Origin: Xestospongia muta
Taxonomy: Eukaryota; Porifera; Demospongiae; Haplosclerida; Petrosiidae
NCBI GenBank assembly: GCA_963693285.1
Contig: OY848917.1
Location: 16,973,245 to 17,037,244, forward strand
Reading direction: 5' to 3'
Length of the DNA: 64,000 nt
Shown: in pieces, positions 26,201-39,598 of the stretch
Numbering within the stretch: the first letter of the stretch is position 1
Layout of the letters: each line of letters starts with the position of its first letter
Notes under the pieces: generated by a model
Databases searched by the model: none
Told to the model about the DNA's origin: nothing
The model's input: only the letters and a program-made list of their open reading frames with translations
Made by a program: the position numbers and the translations under genes

Positions 26201-29200
26201 CATTTACAATATCATAGGAAGTAAGTGTTATATAATGTAATAGAACTTCTAAGTTTAGTGTATACAATGGTGTTATTTTGTATTCTTTCTTATATTTTGT
26301 TCCCATATTTATGTTGATGTGATTACTTGTCATCTCTATGTGTCATTTACAATATCATAGGAAGTAAGTGTTATATAATGTAATATAACTTCTAAGTTTA
26401 GTGTATACAATGGTGTTATTTTCTTTTCTTTCTTATATTTTGCTCCCATATTTATGATGATATGATTACTTGTCTTCTCTATGTGTCATTTACAATATCA
26501 TAGTTGGTAAGTGTTATATAATGTAATAGAACTTCTAAGTTTAGTGTATACAATGGTATTATTTTGTTTTCTTTCTTATATTTTGTTCCCACATTTATGG
26601 TGATGTGATTACTTGTCGTCTCTATGTGTCATTTACAATATCATAGAAAGTAAGTGTTATATAATGTAATATAACTTCTAAGTTTAGTGTATACAATGGT
26701 GTTATTTTGTTTTCTTTCTTATATTTTGTTCCCATATTTATTGTGATGTGATTACTTGTCATCTCTATGTGTCATTTACAATATCATAGCTGGTACGTAT
26801 TATATAATGTAATATAACTTCTAAGTTTAGTGTATACAATGGTGTCATTTTGTTTTCTTTCTCATGTTTGTTCCCATATTTATGTTGATGTGATTACTTG
26901 TCGTCTCTATGTGTCATTTACAATATCAAAGCTGGTAAGTATTATATAATGTAATATAACTTCTAAGTTTAGTGTATACAATGGTGTTATTTTGTTTTCT
27001 TTCTTATACTTTGTTCCCATATTTATGTTGATGTGATTACTTGTCGTCTTTGTGTGTCATTTACAATATCATAGAAAGTAAGTGTTATATAATGTAATAT
27101 AACTTCTAAGTTTAGTGTATACAATGGTGTTATTTTGTTTTCTTTCTTATATTTTGCTCCCATATTTATTGTGATGTGATTACTTGTCATCTCTATGTGT
27201 CATTTACAATATCATAGGAAGTAAGTGTTATATAATGTAATAGAACTTCTAAGTTTAGTGTATACAATGGTGTTATTTTGTATTCTTTCTTATATTTTGC
27301 TCCCATATTTATGATGATATGATTACTTGTCTTCTCTATATGTCATTTACAATATCATAGTTGGTAAGTGTTATATAATCTAATAGAACTTCTAAGTTTA
27401 GTGTATACAATGGTATTATTTTGTTTTCTTTCTTATATTTTGTTCCCACATTTATGTTGATGTGATTACTTGTCGTCTCTATGTGTCATTTACAATATCA
27501 TAGCAAGTAAGTGTTATATAATGTAATATAACTTCTAAGTTTATTGTATACAATGGTGTTATTTTGTTTTTTTTTCTTATATTTTGCTCCCATATTTATT
27601 GTGATGTGATTACTTGTCATCTCTATGTGTCATTTACAATATCATAGCTGGTAAGTATTATATAATGTAATATAACTTCTAAGTTTAGTGTATACAATGG
27701 TGTTATTTTGTTTTCTTTCTCATATTTTGTTCCCATATTTATGTTGATGTGATTACTTGTCATCTCTATGTGTCATTTACAATATCAAAGCTGGTAAGTA
27801 TTATATAATGTAATATAACTTCTAAGTTTAGTGTATACAATGGTGTTATTTTGTTTTCTTTCTTATACTTTGTTCCCATATTTATAATATTGTGATTACT
27901 TGTCGTCTCTATGTGTCATTTACAATATCATAGAAAGTAAGTGTTATATAATGTAATATAACTTCTATATTTAGTGTGCACAATGGTGTTATTATGTTTT
28001 CTTTCTCATATTTTGCTCCCATTTTATGTTGATGTGATAATTTGTCGTCTCTATGTGTAATTTACAAATCATAGCAAGTAAGTGTTATATAATCTAATAT
28101 AACTTCTAAGTTTAGTGTATACAATGGTGTTATTATGTTTTCTTTCTTATATTTTGCTCCCATATTTATGTTGATGTGATTATTTGTCATCTCTATGTGT
28201 CATTTGCAATATTATAGGAAGTAAGTGTTATATATTGTAATATAACTTCTAAGTTTAGTGTATACAATTTTGTTATTTTGTTTTATTATATATTTTGTTC
28301 CCATATTTATGGTGATGTGATTATTTATCATCTCTATGTGTCATTTACAATATCATAGCTGGTAAGTATTATATAATCTAATATAACTTCTAAGTTTAGT
28401 GTATACAATGGTGTTATTTTTTTTTCTTTCCTATATTTTGTTCCCATATTTATGGTGATGTGATTACTTGTTATCTCTATGTGTCATTCACAATATTATA
28501 GAAAGTAAGTGTTATATAATGTAATATAACTTCTAAGTTTAGTGTATATAATGGTGTTATTTTGTTTTCTTTCTTATATTTTGTTTCATTATTTATTGTG
28601 ATGTGATTATTTGTCATCTCTATATGTCATTTGAAATATCATAGACAGTAAGTGTTATATAATGTAATATAACTTCTAAGTTTAGTGTATACAATGGTGT
28701 TATTTTGTTTTATTTTATATTTTGTTCCCATATTTATGGTGATGTCATTACTTGTCATCTCTATGTGTCATTTACAATATCATAGCTGGTAAGTATTATA
28801 TAATCTAATATAACTTCTAAGTTTAGTGTATAAATTGGTGTTATTTTATTTTCTTGACTATATTTTGTTCCCACATTTATGGTGATGTGATTATTTGTCA
28901 TCTCTCTGTGTCATTTACAATATCATAGGAAGTAAGTGTTATATAATGTAATATAACTTCTAAGTTTAGTGTATACAATGGTGTTATTTTGTTTTCTTTC
29001 TTATATTTTGTTTCATTATATATTGTGATGTGATTATTTGTCATCTCTATGTGTCATTTGCAATATCATAGGAAGTAAGTGTTATATAATGTAATATAAC
29101 TTCTAAGTTTAGTGTATACAATGGTGTTATTTTGTTTTCTTTCTTATATTTTGTTTCATTATTTATTGTGATGTAATTATTTATCATCTCTATGTGTCAT

Positions 29201-32200
29201 TTACAATATCATAGGAAGTAAGTGTTATATATGTAATATAACTTCTAAGTTTAGTGCATACAATGGTGTTATTTTGTTTTTTTTCGTATATTTTGCTCCT
29301 ATATTAATGGTAATATGATTACTTATCGTCTCTATGTGTCATTTACAATATCATAGGAAGTAAGTGTTATATAATGTAATAGAACTTCTAAGTTTAGTGT
29401 ATACAATGGTGTTATTTTGTTTTCTTTCTTATATTTTGTTCCCACATTTATGGTGATGTGATTACTTGTCATCTCTATGTGTCATTTACAATATCATAGC
29501 TGGTAAGTATTATATAATGTAATATAACTTCTAAGTTTAGTGTATACAATGGTGTTATTTTGTTTTCTTTCTCATATTTTGTTCCCATATTTATGTTGAT
29601 GTGATTACTTGTTGTCTCTATGTGTCATTTACATTATCAAAGCTGGTAAGTATTATATAATGTAATATAATTTCTAAGTTTAGTGTATACAATGGTGTTA
29701 TTTTGTTTTCTTTCTTATACTTTGTTCCCATATTTATAATATTGTGAATACCTGTCGTCTCTATGTGTCATTTACAATATCATAGAAAGTAAGTGTTATA
29801 TAATGTAATATAACTTCTATATTTAGTGTGCACAATGGTGTTATTATGTTTTCTTTCTTATATTTTGCTCCCATATTTATGTTGATGTGATTATTTGTCA
29901 TCTCTATGTGTCATTTGCAATATCATAGGAAGTAAGTGTTATATAATGTAATATAACTTCTAAGTTTAGTGTATACAATTTTGTTATTTTGTTTTATTTT
30001 ATATTTTGTTCCCATATTTATGGTGATGTGATTATTTATCATCTCTATGTGTCATTTACAATATCATAGCTGATAAGTATTATATAATCTAATATAACTT
30101 CTAAGTTTAGTGTATGAAATGGTGTTATTTTTTTTTCTTTCCTATATTTTGTTCCCATATTTATGGTGATGTGATTACTTGTTATCTCTATGTGTCATTT
30201 ACAATATTATAGAAAGTAAGTGTTATATAATGTAATATAACTTTTAAGTTTAATGTATAAAATGGTGTTATTTTGTTTTCTTTTTTATATTTTGCTCACA
30301 TATTTATGTTGATGTCATTACTTGTCATCTCTATGTGTCATTTACAATATCATAGCTGGTAAGTATTATATAATCTAATATAACTTCTAAATTTAGTGTA
30401 TAAATTGGTGTTATTTTATTTTCTTGACTATATTTTGTTCCCACATTTATGGTGATGTGATTATTTGTCATCTCTCTGTGTCATTTACAATATCATAATA
30501 TAACTTCTAAGTTTAGTGTATACAATAGTGTTATTTTGTTTTCTTTCTTATATTTTGTTTCATTATTTATTGTGATGTGATTATTTGTCATCTCTATGTG
30601 TCATTTACAATATCATAGGAAGTAAGTGTTATATATGTAATATAACTTCTAAGTTTAGTGCATACAATGGTGTTATTTTGTTTTTTTTTCGTATATTTTG
30701 CTCCTATATTAATGGTAATATGATTACTTGTCATCTCTATGTGTCATTTACAATATCATAACTGATAATTGTTATTTAATGTAATATAACTTCTAAGTTT
30801 AGTGTATACAATGGTGTTATTTTGTTTTCTTTCTCATATTTTGTTCCCATATTTATGTTGATGTGATTACTTGTCGTCTCTATGTGTCATTTACATTATC
30901 AAAGCTGGTAAGTATTATATAATGTAATATAATTTCTAAGTTCAGTGTATACAATGGTGTTATTTTGTTTTCTTTCTTATACTTTGTTCCCATATTTATA
31001 ATATTGTGAATACTTGTCGTCTCTATGTGTCATTTACAATATCATAGAAAGTAAGTGTTATATAATGTAATATAACTTCTATATTTAGTGTGCACAATGG
31101 TGTTATTATGTTTTCTTTCTTATATTTTGCTCCCATATTTATGTTGATGTGATTATTTGTCATCTCTATGTGTCATTTACAATATCATAGGAAGTAAGTG
31201 TTATATAATGTAATATAACTTCTAAGTTTAGTGTATACAATTTTGTTATTTTGTTTTATTTTATATTTTGTTCCCATATTTATGGTGATGTGATTATTTA
31301 TCATCTCTATGTGTCATTTACAATATCATAGCTGATAAGTATTATATAATCTAATATAACTTCTAAGTTTAGTGTATGAAATGGTGTTATTTTTTTTTCT
31401 TTCCTATATTTTGTTCCCATATTTATGGTGATGTGATTACTTGTTATCTCTATGTGTCATTTACAATATTATAGAAAGTAAGTGTTATATAATGTAATAT
31501 AACTTTTAAGTTTAATGTATAAAATGGTGTTATTTTGTTTTCTTTTTTATATTTTGCTCCCATATTTATGGTGATGTCATTACTTGTCATCTCTATGTGT
31601 CATTTACAATATCATAGCTGGTAAGTATTATATAATCTAATATAACTTCTAAATTTAGTGTATAAATTGGTGTTATTTTATTTTCTTGACTATATTTTGT
31701 TCCCACATTTATGGTGATGTGATTATTTGTCATCTCTCTGTGTCATTTACAATATCATAGGAAGTAAGTGTTATATAATGTAATATAACTTCTAAGTTTA
31801 GTGTATACAATAGTGTTATTTTGTTTTCTTTCTTATATTTTGTTTCATTATTTATTGTGATGTGATTATTTGTCATCTCTATGTGTCATTTACAATATCA
31901 TAGGAAGTAAGTGTTATATATGTAATATAACTTCTAAGTTTAGTGTATACAATGGTGTTATTTTGTTTTTTTTTCGTATATTTTGCTCCTATATTAATGG
32001 TAATATGATTACTTGTCATCTCTATGTGTCATTTACAATATCATAACTGATAATTGTTATTTAATGTAATATAACTTCTAAGTTTAGTGTATACAATGGT
32101 GTTATTTTGTTTTCTTTCTTATATTTTGCTCCCATATTTATGGTGATGTGATTACTTGTCATCTTTATATGTGATTTACAATATCATAGAGAGTAAGTGT

Positions 32201-35200
32201 TATATAATGTAATATAACTTCTAAGTTTAGTGTATATAATGGTGTTATTTTGTTTTCTTTCTTATATTTTGCTCCCATATTTATGGTGATGTGATTACTT
32301 GTCATCTTTATATGTGATTTACAATATCATAGAGAGTAAGTGTTATATAATGTAATATAACTTCTAAGTTTAGTGTATAAAATGGTGTTATTTTTTTTTC
32401 TTTCCTATATTTTGTTCCCATATTTATGGTGATGTGATTACTTGTTATCTCTATGTGTCATTTACAATATCATAGGAAGTAAGTGTTATATAATGTAATA
32501 TAACTTCTAGGTTTTGTGTATACAATGGTGTTATTTTGTTTTCTTTCTTATATTTTGTTAACATATTTATGGTGATATCATTGATTGTCGTCTCTATGTG
32601 TCATTTTCAATATCATAGGAAGTAAGTGTTATATAATGTAATATAACTTCTAAGTTTAGTGTATACAATGGTGTTATTTTTGTGTTCTTTCTTTTATTTT
32701 GTTCCCACATTTATGTTGATGTGATTATTTGTCGTCTCTACGTGTCCTTTACAATATTATAGATAGTAAGTCTTATATAATGAAATGTAACTTCTAATGT
32801 TAGTTTATACGATGGTGTTATTTTGTTTTCTTTCCTATATTTTGTTCCTATATTTATGGTGATGTGATTATTTGTCATCTCTATGTGTCATTTACAATAT
32901 CATAGGAAGTAAGTGTTATATAATGTAATATAACTTCTAAGTTTAGTGTATACAATGGTGTTAATTTTTTTCTTTCTTATATTTTGTTCTCATATTTATT
33001 GTGATGTGATTACTTGTCGTCTCTACGTGTCCTTTACAATATCATAGGAAGTAAGTGTTATTTAATGTAATATAACTTCTAAGTTTAATGTATACAATGG
33101 TGCTATTATATTTTCTTTCCTATATTTTGTTCCCATATTTATTGTGATGTGATTATTTGTCATCTCTATGTGTCATTTACAATATCATAGGAAGTAAGTG
33201 TTATTTAATGTAATATAACTTCTATGTTTAGTGTATACAATGGTGTTTTTTTGTTTTCTTTCTTATATTTTGCTCCCATATTTATTGTGATGTGATTACT
33301 TGTCATCTCTATGTGTCATTTACAATATCATAGCTGGTAAGTATTATATAATGTAATATAACTTCTAAGTTTAGTGTATACAATGGTGTTATTTTGTTTT
33401 CTTTCTCATATTTTGTTCCCATATTTATGTTGATGTGATTACTTGTCGTCTCTATGTGTCATTTACAATATCAAAGCTGGTAAGTATTATATAATGTAAT
33501 ATAATTTCTAAGTTTAGTGTATATAATGGTGTTATTTTGTTTTCTTTCTTATACTTTGTTCCCATATTTATAATATTGTGATTACTTGTCGTCTCTATGT
33601 GTCATTTACAATATCATAGAAAGTAAGTGTTATATAATGTAATATAACTTCTATATTTAGTGTGCACAATGGTGTTATTATGTTTTCTTTCTTATATTTT
33701 GCTCCCATATTTATGTTGATGTGATTATTTGTCATCTCTATGTGTCATTTGCAATATCATAGGAAGTAAGCGTTATATAATGTAATATAATTTCTACGTT
33801 TAGTGTATCAATTGTGTTATTTTGTTTTCTTTCTTATATTTTGTTCCCATATTTATGGTGATGTGTTTACTTGTCTTCTCTATGTGTCATTTACAATATC
33901 ATAGGAAGTAAGTCTTATATAATGTAATATAACTTCTAAGTTTAGTTTATACAATGGTGTTATTTTCTTTTCTTTCTTATATTTTGTTCCCGTATTTATG
34001 GTGATGTGATTACTTGTCGTCTCTATGTGTCATTTACAATATCATAGGAAGTAAGCGTTATATAATGTAATATAATTTCTACGTTTAGTGTATCAATTGT
34101 GTTATTTTGTTTCTTTCCTATATTTTGTTACATATTATTACACACAGTATTACTACTAACATATTATATTGCCAGGAGCTAATAACATTAAATTAGTAAG
34201 AAGTATTCAACTATGTGGTATATCATAAAATAGAAAGTTTCTTGAGAATGACTATATAAGGAAATGTTAAACGATCAATAAAAGTTTTGTAACTTTGATT
34301 TGCACTCCCTTTGACAATGCTTTTTAAAATGAGAGTTGTTAATTTCTCACACTTTGTTTGACTAGATATTATCAAGGTATTGTTAACTGGTAATGTTGTG
34401 ATTGTTTACCTTGTATAATGATTGTTAATTTAATTAATGTAAGTGTGTGTATAAATTTATTTTGTTAAATTATTTATATTATGAGTAATTGAGAGTATAT
34501 GACTCTTTCAAAAGAGATTACATTGCTATACTTGTACTGTGATGTTGTTAACATAGTGTAAACACTTAAAGAACATTTTGTGCTTGTTTGAGAACTTGTA
34601 GCATTGATAATACTTGTATATGTAATCTATTTTTCTGTTAAAGAAGCTATCTGTTGAAATTGCTTTTGTGAGAAAGATAACTAAGTGTTTGTTCATAGCC
34701 TTTCCTAAAATGGCATGAGTAAATTGTCTTTGTAAAGAGGTCTATTCTTCCTCTATGCTAATAAGAAATGAGCAATTTTAATATAGTCACAGACTACTGT
34801 AAAGTGTCAAATTTATATTTATAATGTCATGTTGATAATTGTGCAAAAATATGTCTATTGTGATGTAATGTCTATGTATATTTGTGTACTTTAGAGTGTT
34901 ATTTGTATTGATGACATTATTGTAAGAGTTATTGAGAGTAGTTTGTTTAGTATAAGAGTAGTTAATTTGACTTATACTTTGTAATATTGTCTATGTTTAT
35001 AATGTTACTAGTGTACTCATGTAATACATACATGTGTACAACACTACTAGTATATATAATGTACAAATGTTATGATATATTCTTTAGTTCACATTAATGT
35101 GGCTATTATAATATATTTAGGATAGATCTACTCCAGTCATATTAGCAGCAGAGAAGGGACACAGGGATATTGTTTTGATTTTAGCACAGAAAGGAGCCAA

Positions 35201-38200
35201 TCTAGACATTGTTAACAAAGTAAGTGTTCATGTAGATATGTTATATACCAAACGCTATATAACTGAAGATGAAATGTAGCTGTCTTTAAAAATATGGAAA
35301 ATGAATGATTATCACAATGGAACTATTTTTAATTAAATTAGAATAAATATTAAAATTTTCATAAATTCTCTGGTAATCACACAAATATAATGGTGAATTG
35401 TCAAGATGTGAAATAACATTTTTGAATTTCTCTTCATCATTAACACTCAGAGTTAATTTATTTGTATGTAATACATATAATATAATTATATATAATATAT
35501 ACAGTGAATAATTGTTTGTTAACTTGGTTAGGCATAATTTATTGTTAATACATGAATAATAAACAAGTATGATTACAGTAAACCATGCCTTCATAGTTTA
35601 TATCACTGAAATCATGCACTAAACATACTGTGGGGCTCAATTTAATTAATGAAATAAAGACCTTCTTACTAACATACATGATGACGTTACTTTTTTGTAT
35701 TTGTAATGTTAGTTCTGATTTTAAAGTTTGGCTTTTGCTAATGGCTGTCATAATTTGTCAATCTCGTTAGATAAATATGTCACAAGGATTTGTCTTTCAG
35801 ATTCATATCACTCTTTCAAAGGAATTAATGATTTCATAGGATTGTTCACATTTGACTTAGCTCTGTTGCCAAATTTAAGGAATATTTGATCCAAATGAAC
35901 TAATCCTAATTGGTAAAATGAAAACTGCTTAACAAACATGATGATGTCACTTTTTGCATTTTCAATTTTAGTACTGAACTTTTTCTTTTGCTAGATAGTA
36001 TTATGGTTACATGAACATGAAAATCATTATTCTACCAATCTGCATGGGCACCATTTTATCCATTATTCATTGCATAATTAAAATGATTTTAATGAATAAT
36101 AATAAGTAAAAACATTGTCAGACCTCACTAAGATGTAAACACTGGGCTGTCATTATTTTGTGACAACAATATTAGACATCCACTAAGTTATGGAAGGAGT
36201 TAGCTTTATAGAGTAATGCAATCATTAATAGGATCAACTTTACCTCATGACGCCTTTATAATATTTAACATCTAGAATGGCAAAACATTAATATGTAAGA
36301 CAGTTATTGTACATATGTACGGATACTGATGTATGTACTACATAGTATAGTGTTATGTTTATATAGTAGAGGATGTAGTGTATTGTGTAAATTAATGATA
36401 TAATATAATTAAAGAAAATGTTGAAGTGCCATATACTTAGTAACTTTGGAGGTAGAAAATATTAACAAATTTCATGAAATGTATTTCAATTGCCAAAATT
36501 TTATCCTCAAATACTTTAATTAGGGGTGTGGTAGTAGGTAGAAGATATCATTCACCAATTTAATTTCTTCAAACTCTAGTATATATTAAATTCATTAATA
36601 TTTTCTCCCTTCAAAATTATCCACTATGTGGTAGTCAATGTGAAATATAATAATTAACATCTTTTGAATCGGGAGACAGCTTTATATTAGACTTCACTGA
36701 CCAATCACACTGAAACAGTCCAGTTATGTTTACATTAATAATGCTGATCCTATTATTTTTAGAAAGATTAGTGTGTATTGTGCATAGATATTATTATGTA
36801 CAGATATGATATTGTAGTATGTACTACATATTCTTAGGGCTATATCATAGTGCATAATATAAATTTGTCTAGGATCAGATGACAGCTCTACATTATGTCT
36901 CAAGAAGTAATAACACTGAGATAGTCCAGCTACTCCTGCAATATAGTGCAGATCCTAATATTTGTGGCAAGGTTAGTCTATGACTTATTTTATTGTTAAT
37001 CTACTTTAACACAGAATGGTAATACTGCATTGCATGTTGCCTGTAAAGAAGGTCATATAAATATTATACAATCATTGCTATCTCATGGAGCAGATATGAC
37101 TATTAAGAATAAAGAGGATAACACTCCATTAGATGAATGTCAAGACACAAACAAGGATAAAATTGTTAGTCTTTTTTCTAAATACAATCCAAAACGAGGT
37201 GAGGTATTAAACAACAACTATATAATAAATAATAAATGTTAAAGTTAATAAATGTACTATTACTCCTACTTGTTTGGTTTGTTATTATTTAGTTTTGGAA
37301 GATGTGTCTAAATGGAATATTGAATACCTCAATGAAGAGCAGGTTTTTGAGAAACCAGAGTATGGAGTCAAGTTTGTCATTCCACCATCATCAGTGGAGA
37401 TAGGGCAAGAGGTCAAAACAGAAGTCAAAGTAGTTGCACCAAAAGAGTCAGAGATCAACCTCCCTCCTGATGTTGAGCTTGTCAGCTGTTTCTATGAGAT
37501 TAAGACAACAGGAAAATTCACCAGACCTATTGAGGTTCATCTCCAACATAACGTTGAACTCAAATCACAAGAGGAAAGTCAACAGCTAGTATTTGTTAGA
37601 GCTAAAGGACCACCACCCTATATGTTTGAACTGTTACCAACTGGCTATGACCAAGTGTTCACACCTTATGACAATTCTGGTGTCGTAAGAATCTCTGATT
37701 TTTGTCTCATTGGTATCATCCAAAATTTTATTAATTCTCTAATTGGATGGCCATCTCACAGTTATATAATGACAATCTTTTTCAAGGAGATGGAGAAATT
37801 TTGTTGGGAAATACAAGCAGTTTTCACAAAAAATCTTGGACCTTTTTTTGAGGTATGCAGACATAACAAAAAGAGAACTACAATAATGTATACATGTTCT
37901 TTGTCTATATTAGAGAGTGAACACAGAGAAACGTTTTGAAAATTGGAAAAGGATAGACCCAGTTACTATTTTGGATCCTGACATTAATGAAGTTACAATT
38001 GCTAATGAGTATTATGACATTAAGCCAATGATGAAACCATTTCAAGTAAAATCCTAGTTGATGTTGTGAAGTTAGATTTTGTATTGTTAAAGGTTTCTAG
38101 GAAACTCATTGATCAATGTCAACCAGACACTCCTGTACTACCTTACATAAAATTTCAAGTCTCTCTCGAAGATGAGAGGAAACTCACTGACTTAGAGCTC

Positions 38201-39546
38201 ACTTTTAAAGGAATAAGTCAACAAATGACTTTGGTAATTGCTAGTTATGATTTGCAACAAGTACAGGAGACAACATGTGAGAGACAATAAAGATAGAATC
38301 TAGTCATGTTTCTGTCAGCATAAAACATTGCTGGAGCTTTTATAAAATGCCGAATATACTATAATATGTATTTCCTAATAGTTAACTCTGCCAGCACTTC
38401 TTCAGCCACTACTCCTACTACTGATAGTATGTCAACTTCTACCAGTAGTCCTCCTTCTATCCGTAGGCAGTCATCATATCCATTAGGAATATCTGATGAA
38501 TTATTATGTGAGTTATGCAATAAGCAAGTTAATGGATAATTTGTCATTAAATTAATTGAATCATTTTTCACATTTCCTCATTACTAGGTAAAGAGCCCAA
38601 GAAAGAGCATCTGATGACACTACTTCATGAAATTAGGTGGAGGTGGAATATTATTGGTGAACAACTTAAAGTGTATTATGGTGATATAAAGTCTGCTGAA
38701 TATAATGTGGCACATGATGATACCACAAAACTCTCAGATGTCCTTCAGGTCTGGATAGACAAGAGGACATGTGAAGTGTCTTGGAGAATGATCATCACTG
38801 TTGTGAAAGAGCCACCTATAGAACACAAAGTAGTAGCTGAAAAGATATATAAATTCTTAGCAAGGCCTGAGATTAGGAACGAATATCTCTCTTCTGATCA
38901 ACCTGGTAAAGTTTAAAAAAATATTTATTTAATGTGTTTTCATATATCATTCTATAGGTCAAGTAATTACCACTTTTAATTCTCCACCTCCAGCTCAAAC
39001 AAAACCTACTGAGATAAAAGGTATTGCAATATAGCTATAATATTAAATGACTCATTTACATGTTTGTTATATTGCAGTTCACCCTATTAATCCTACTGCT
39101 CCACCTCCAATTGCACCAAAACCAGCTAAAAAGAAAGGTACCCACAACTAAATAGACTCTAAGATACTTACATTATAGGTCAACCTTTATCTGGTGCCCA
39201 ACCTCCTAATACACCACAACTTGGTGAGAAAGTAGATATGCAACAACTAGACAAATTTCTTTTTATATCATGAACATATTTGAAGGAATTTAAATATTTA
39301 ATTTTTTTCCAGTGGAAGTAGATGAAATGGAACAAGAAGCTCCCTTACAGTCAACCAATCCTATTGGAGTAAGTTAATTAGTTATTATGATTTATTACTA
39401 TAACATCATGTGACATAATTTGATAAAACTCGTGTATATTGTAGTAACATGTACCACAAAGTAGTTATGTATAAATGCAAATGTTCTCTGAAGTTTCAAG
39501 TACATGCGCAATAAATAAAATTTTGTGTTCATTTATCTTGATATGC

Positions 39547-39598
<52 letters not shown>

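Noticed and set aside
25009..34131. Regular repeat array as a CRISPR locus
   Set aside because: Units are 143 bp with no short repeat/unique spacer structure, and the locus is in a eukaryotic intron.
35286..35751. Two minus-strand frames of 102 and 68 codons
   Set aside because: Antisense in an intron, Ile/Tyr/Leu-rich, no homology seen.
38066..38290. A 74-codon gene starting with ATG at 38066
   Set aside because: It is exon 9 of the ankyrin/vinculin gene; the frame continues through a splice donor at 38277 into exon 10.
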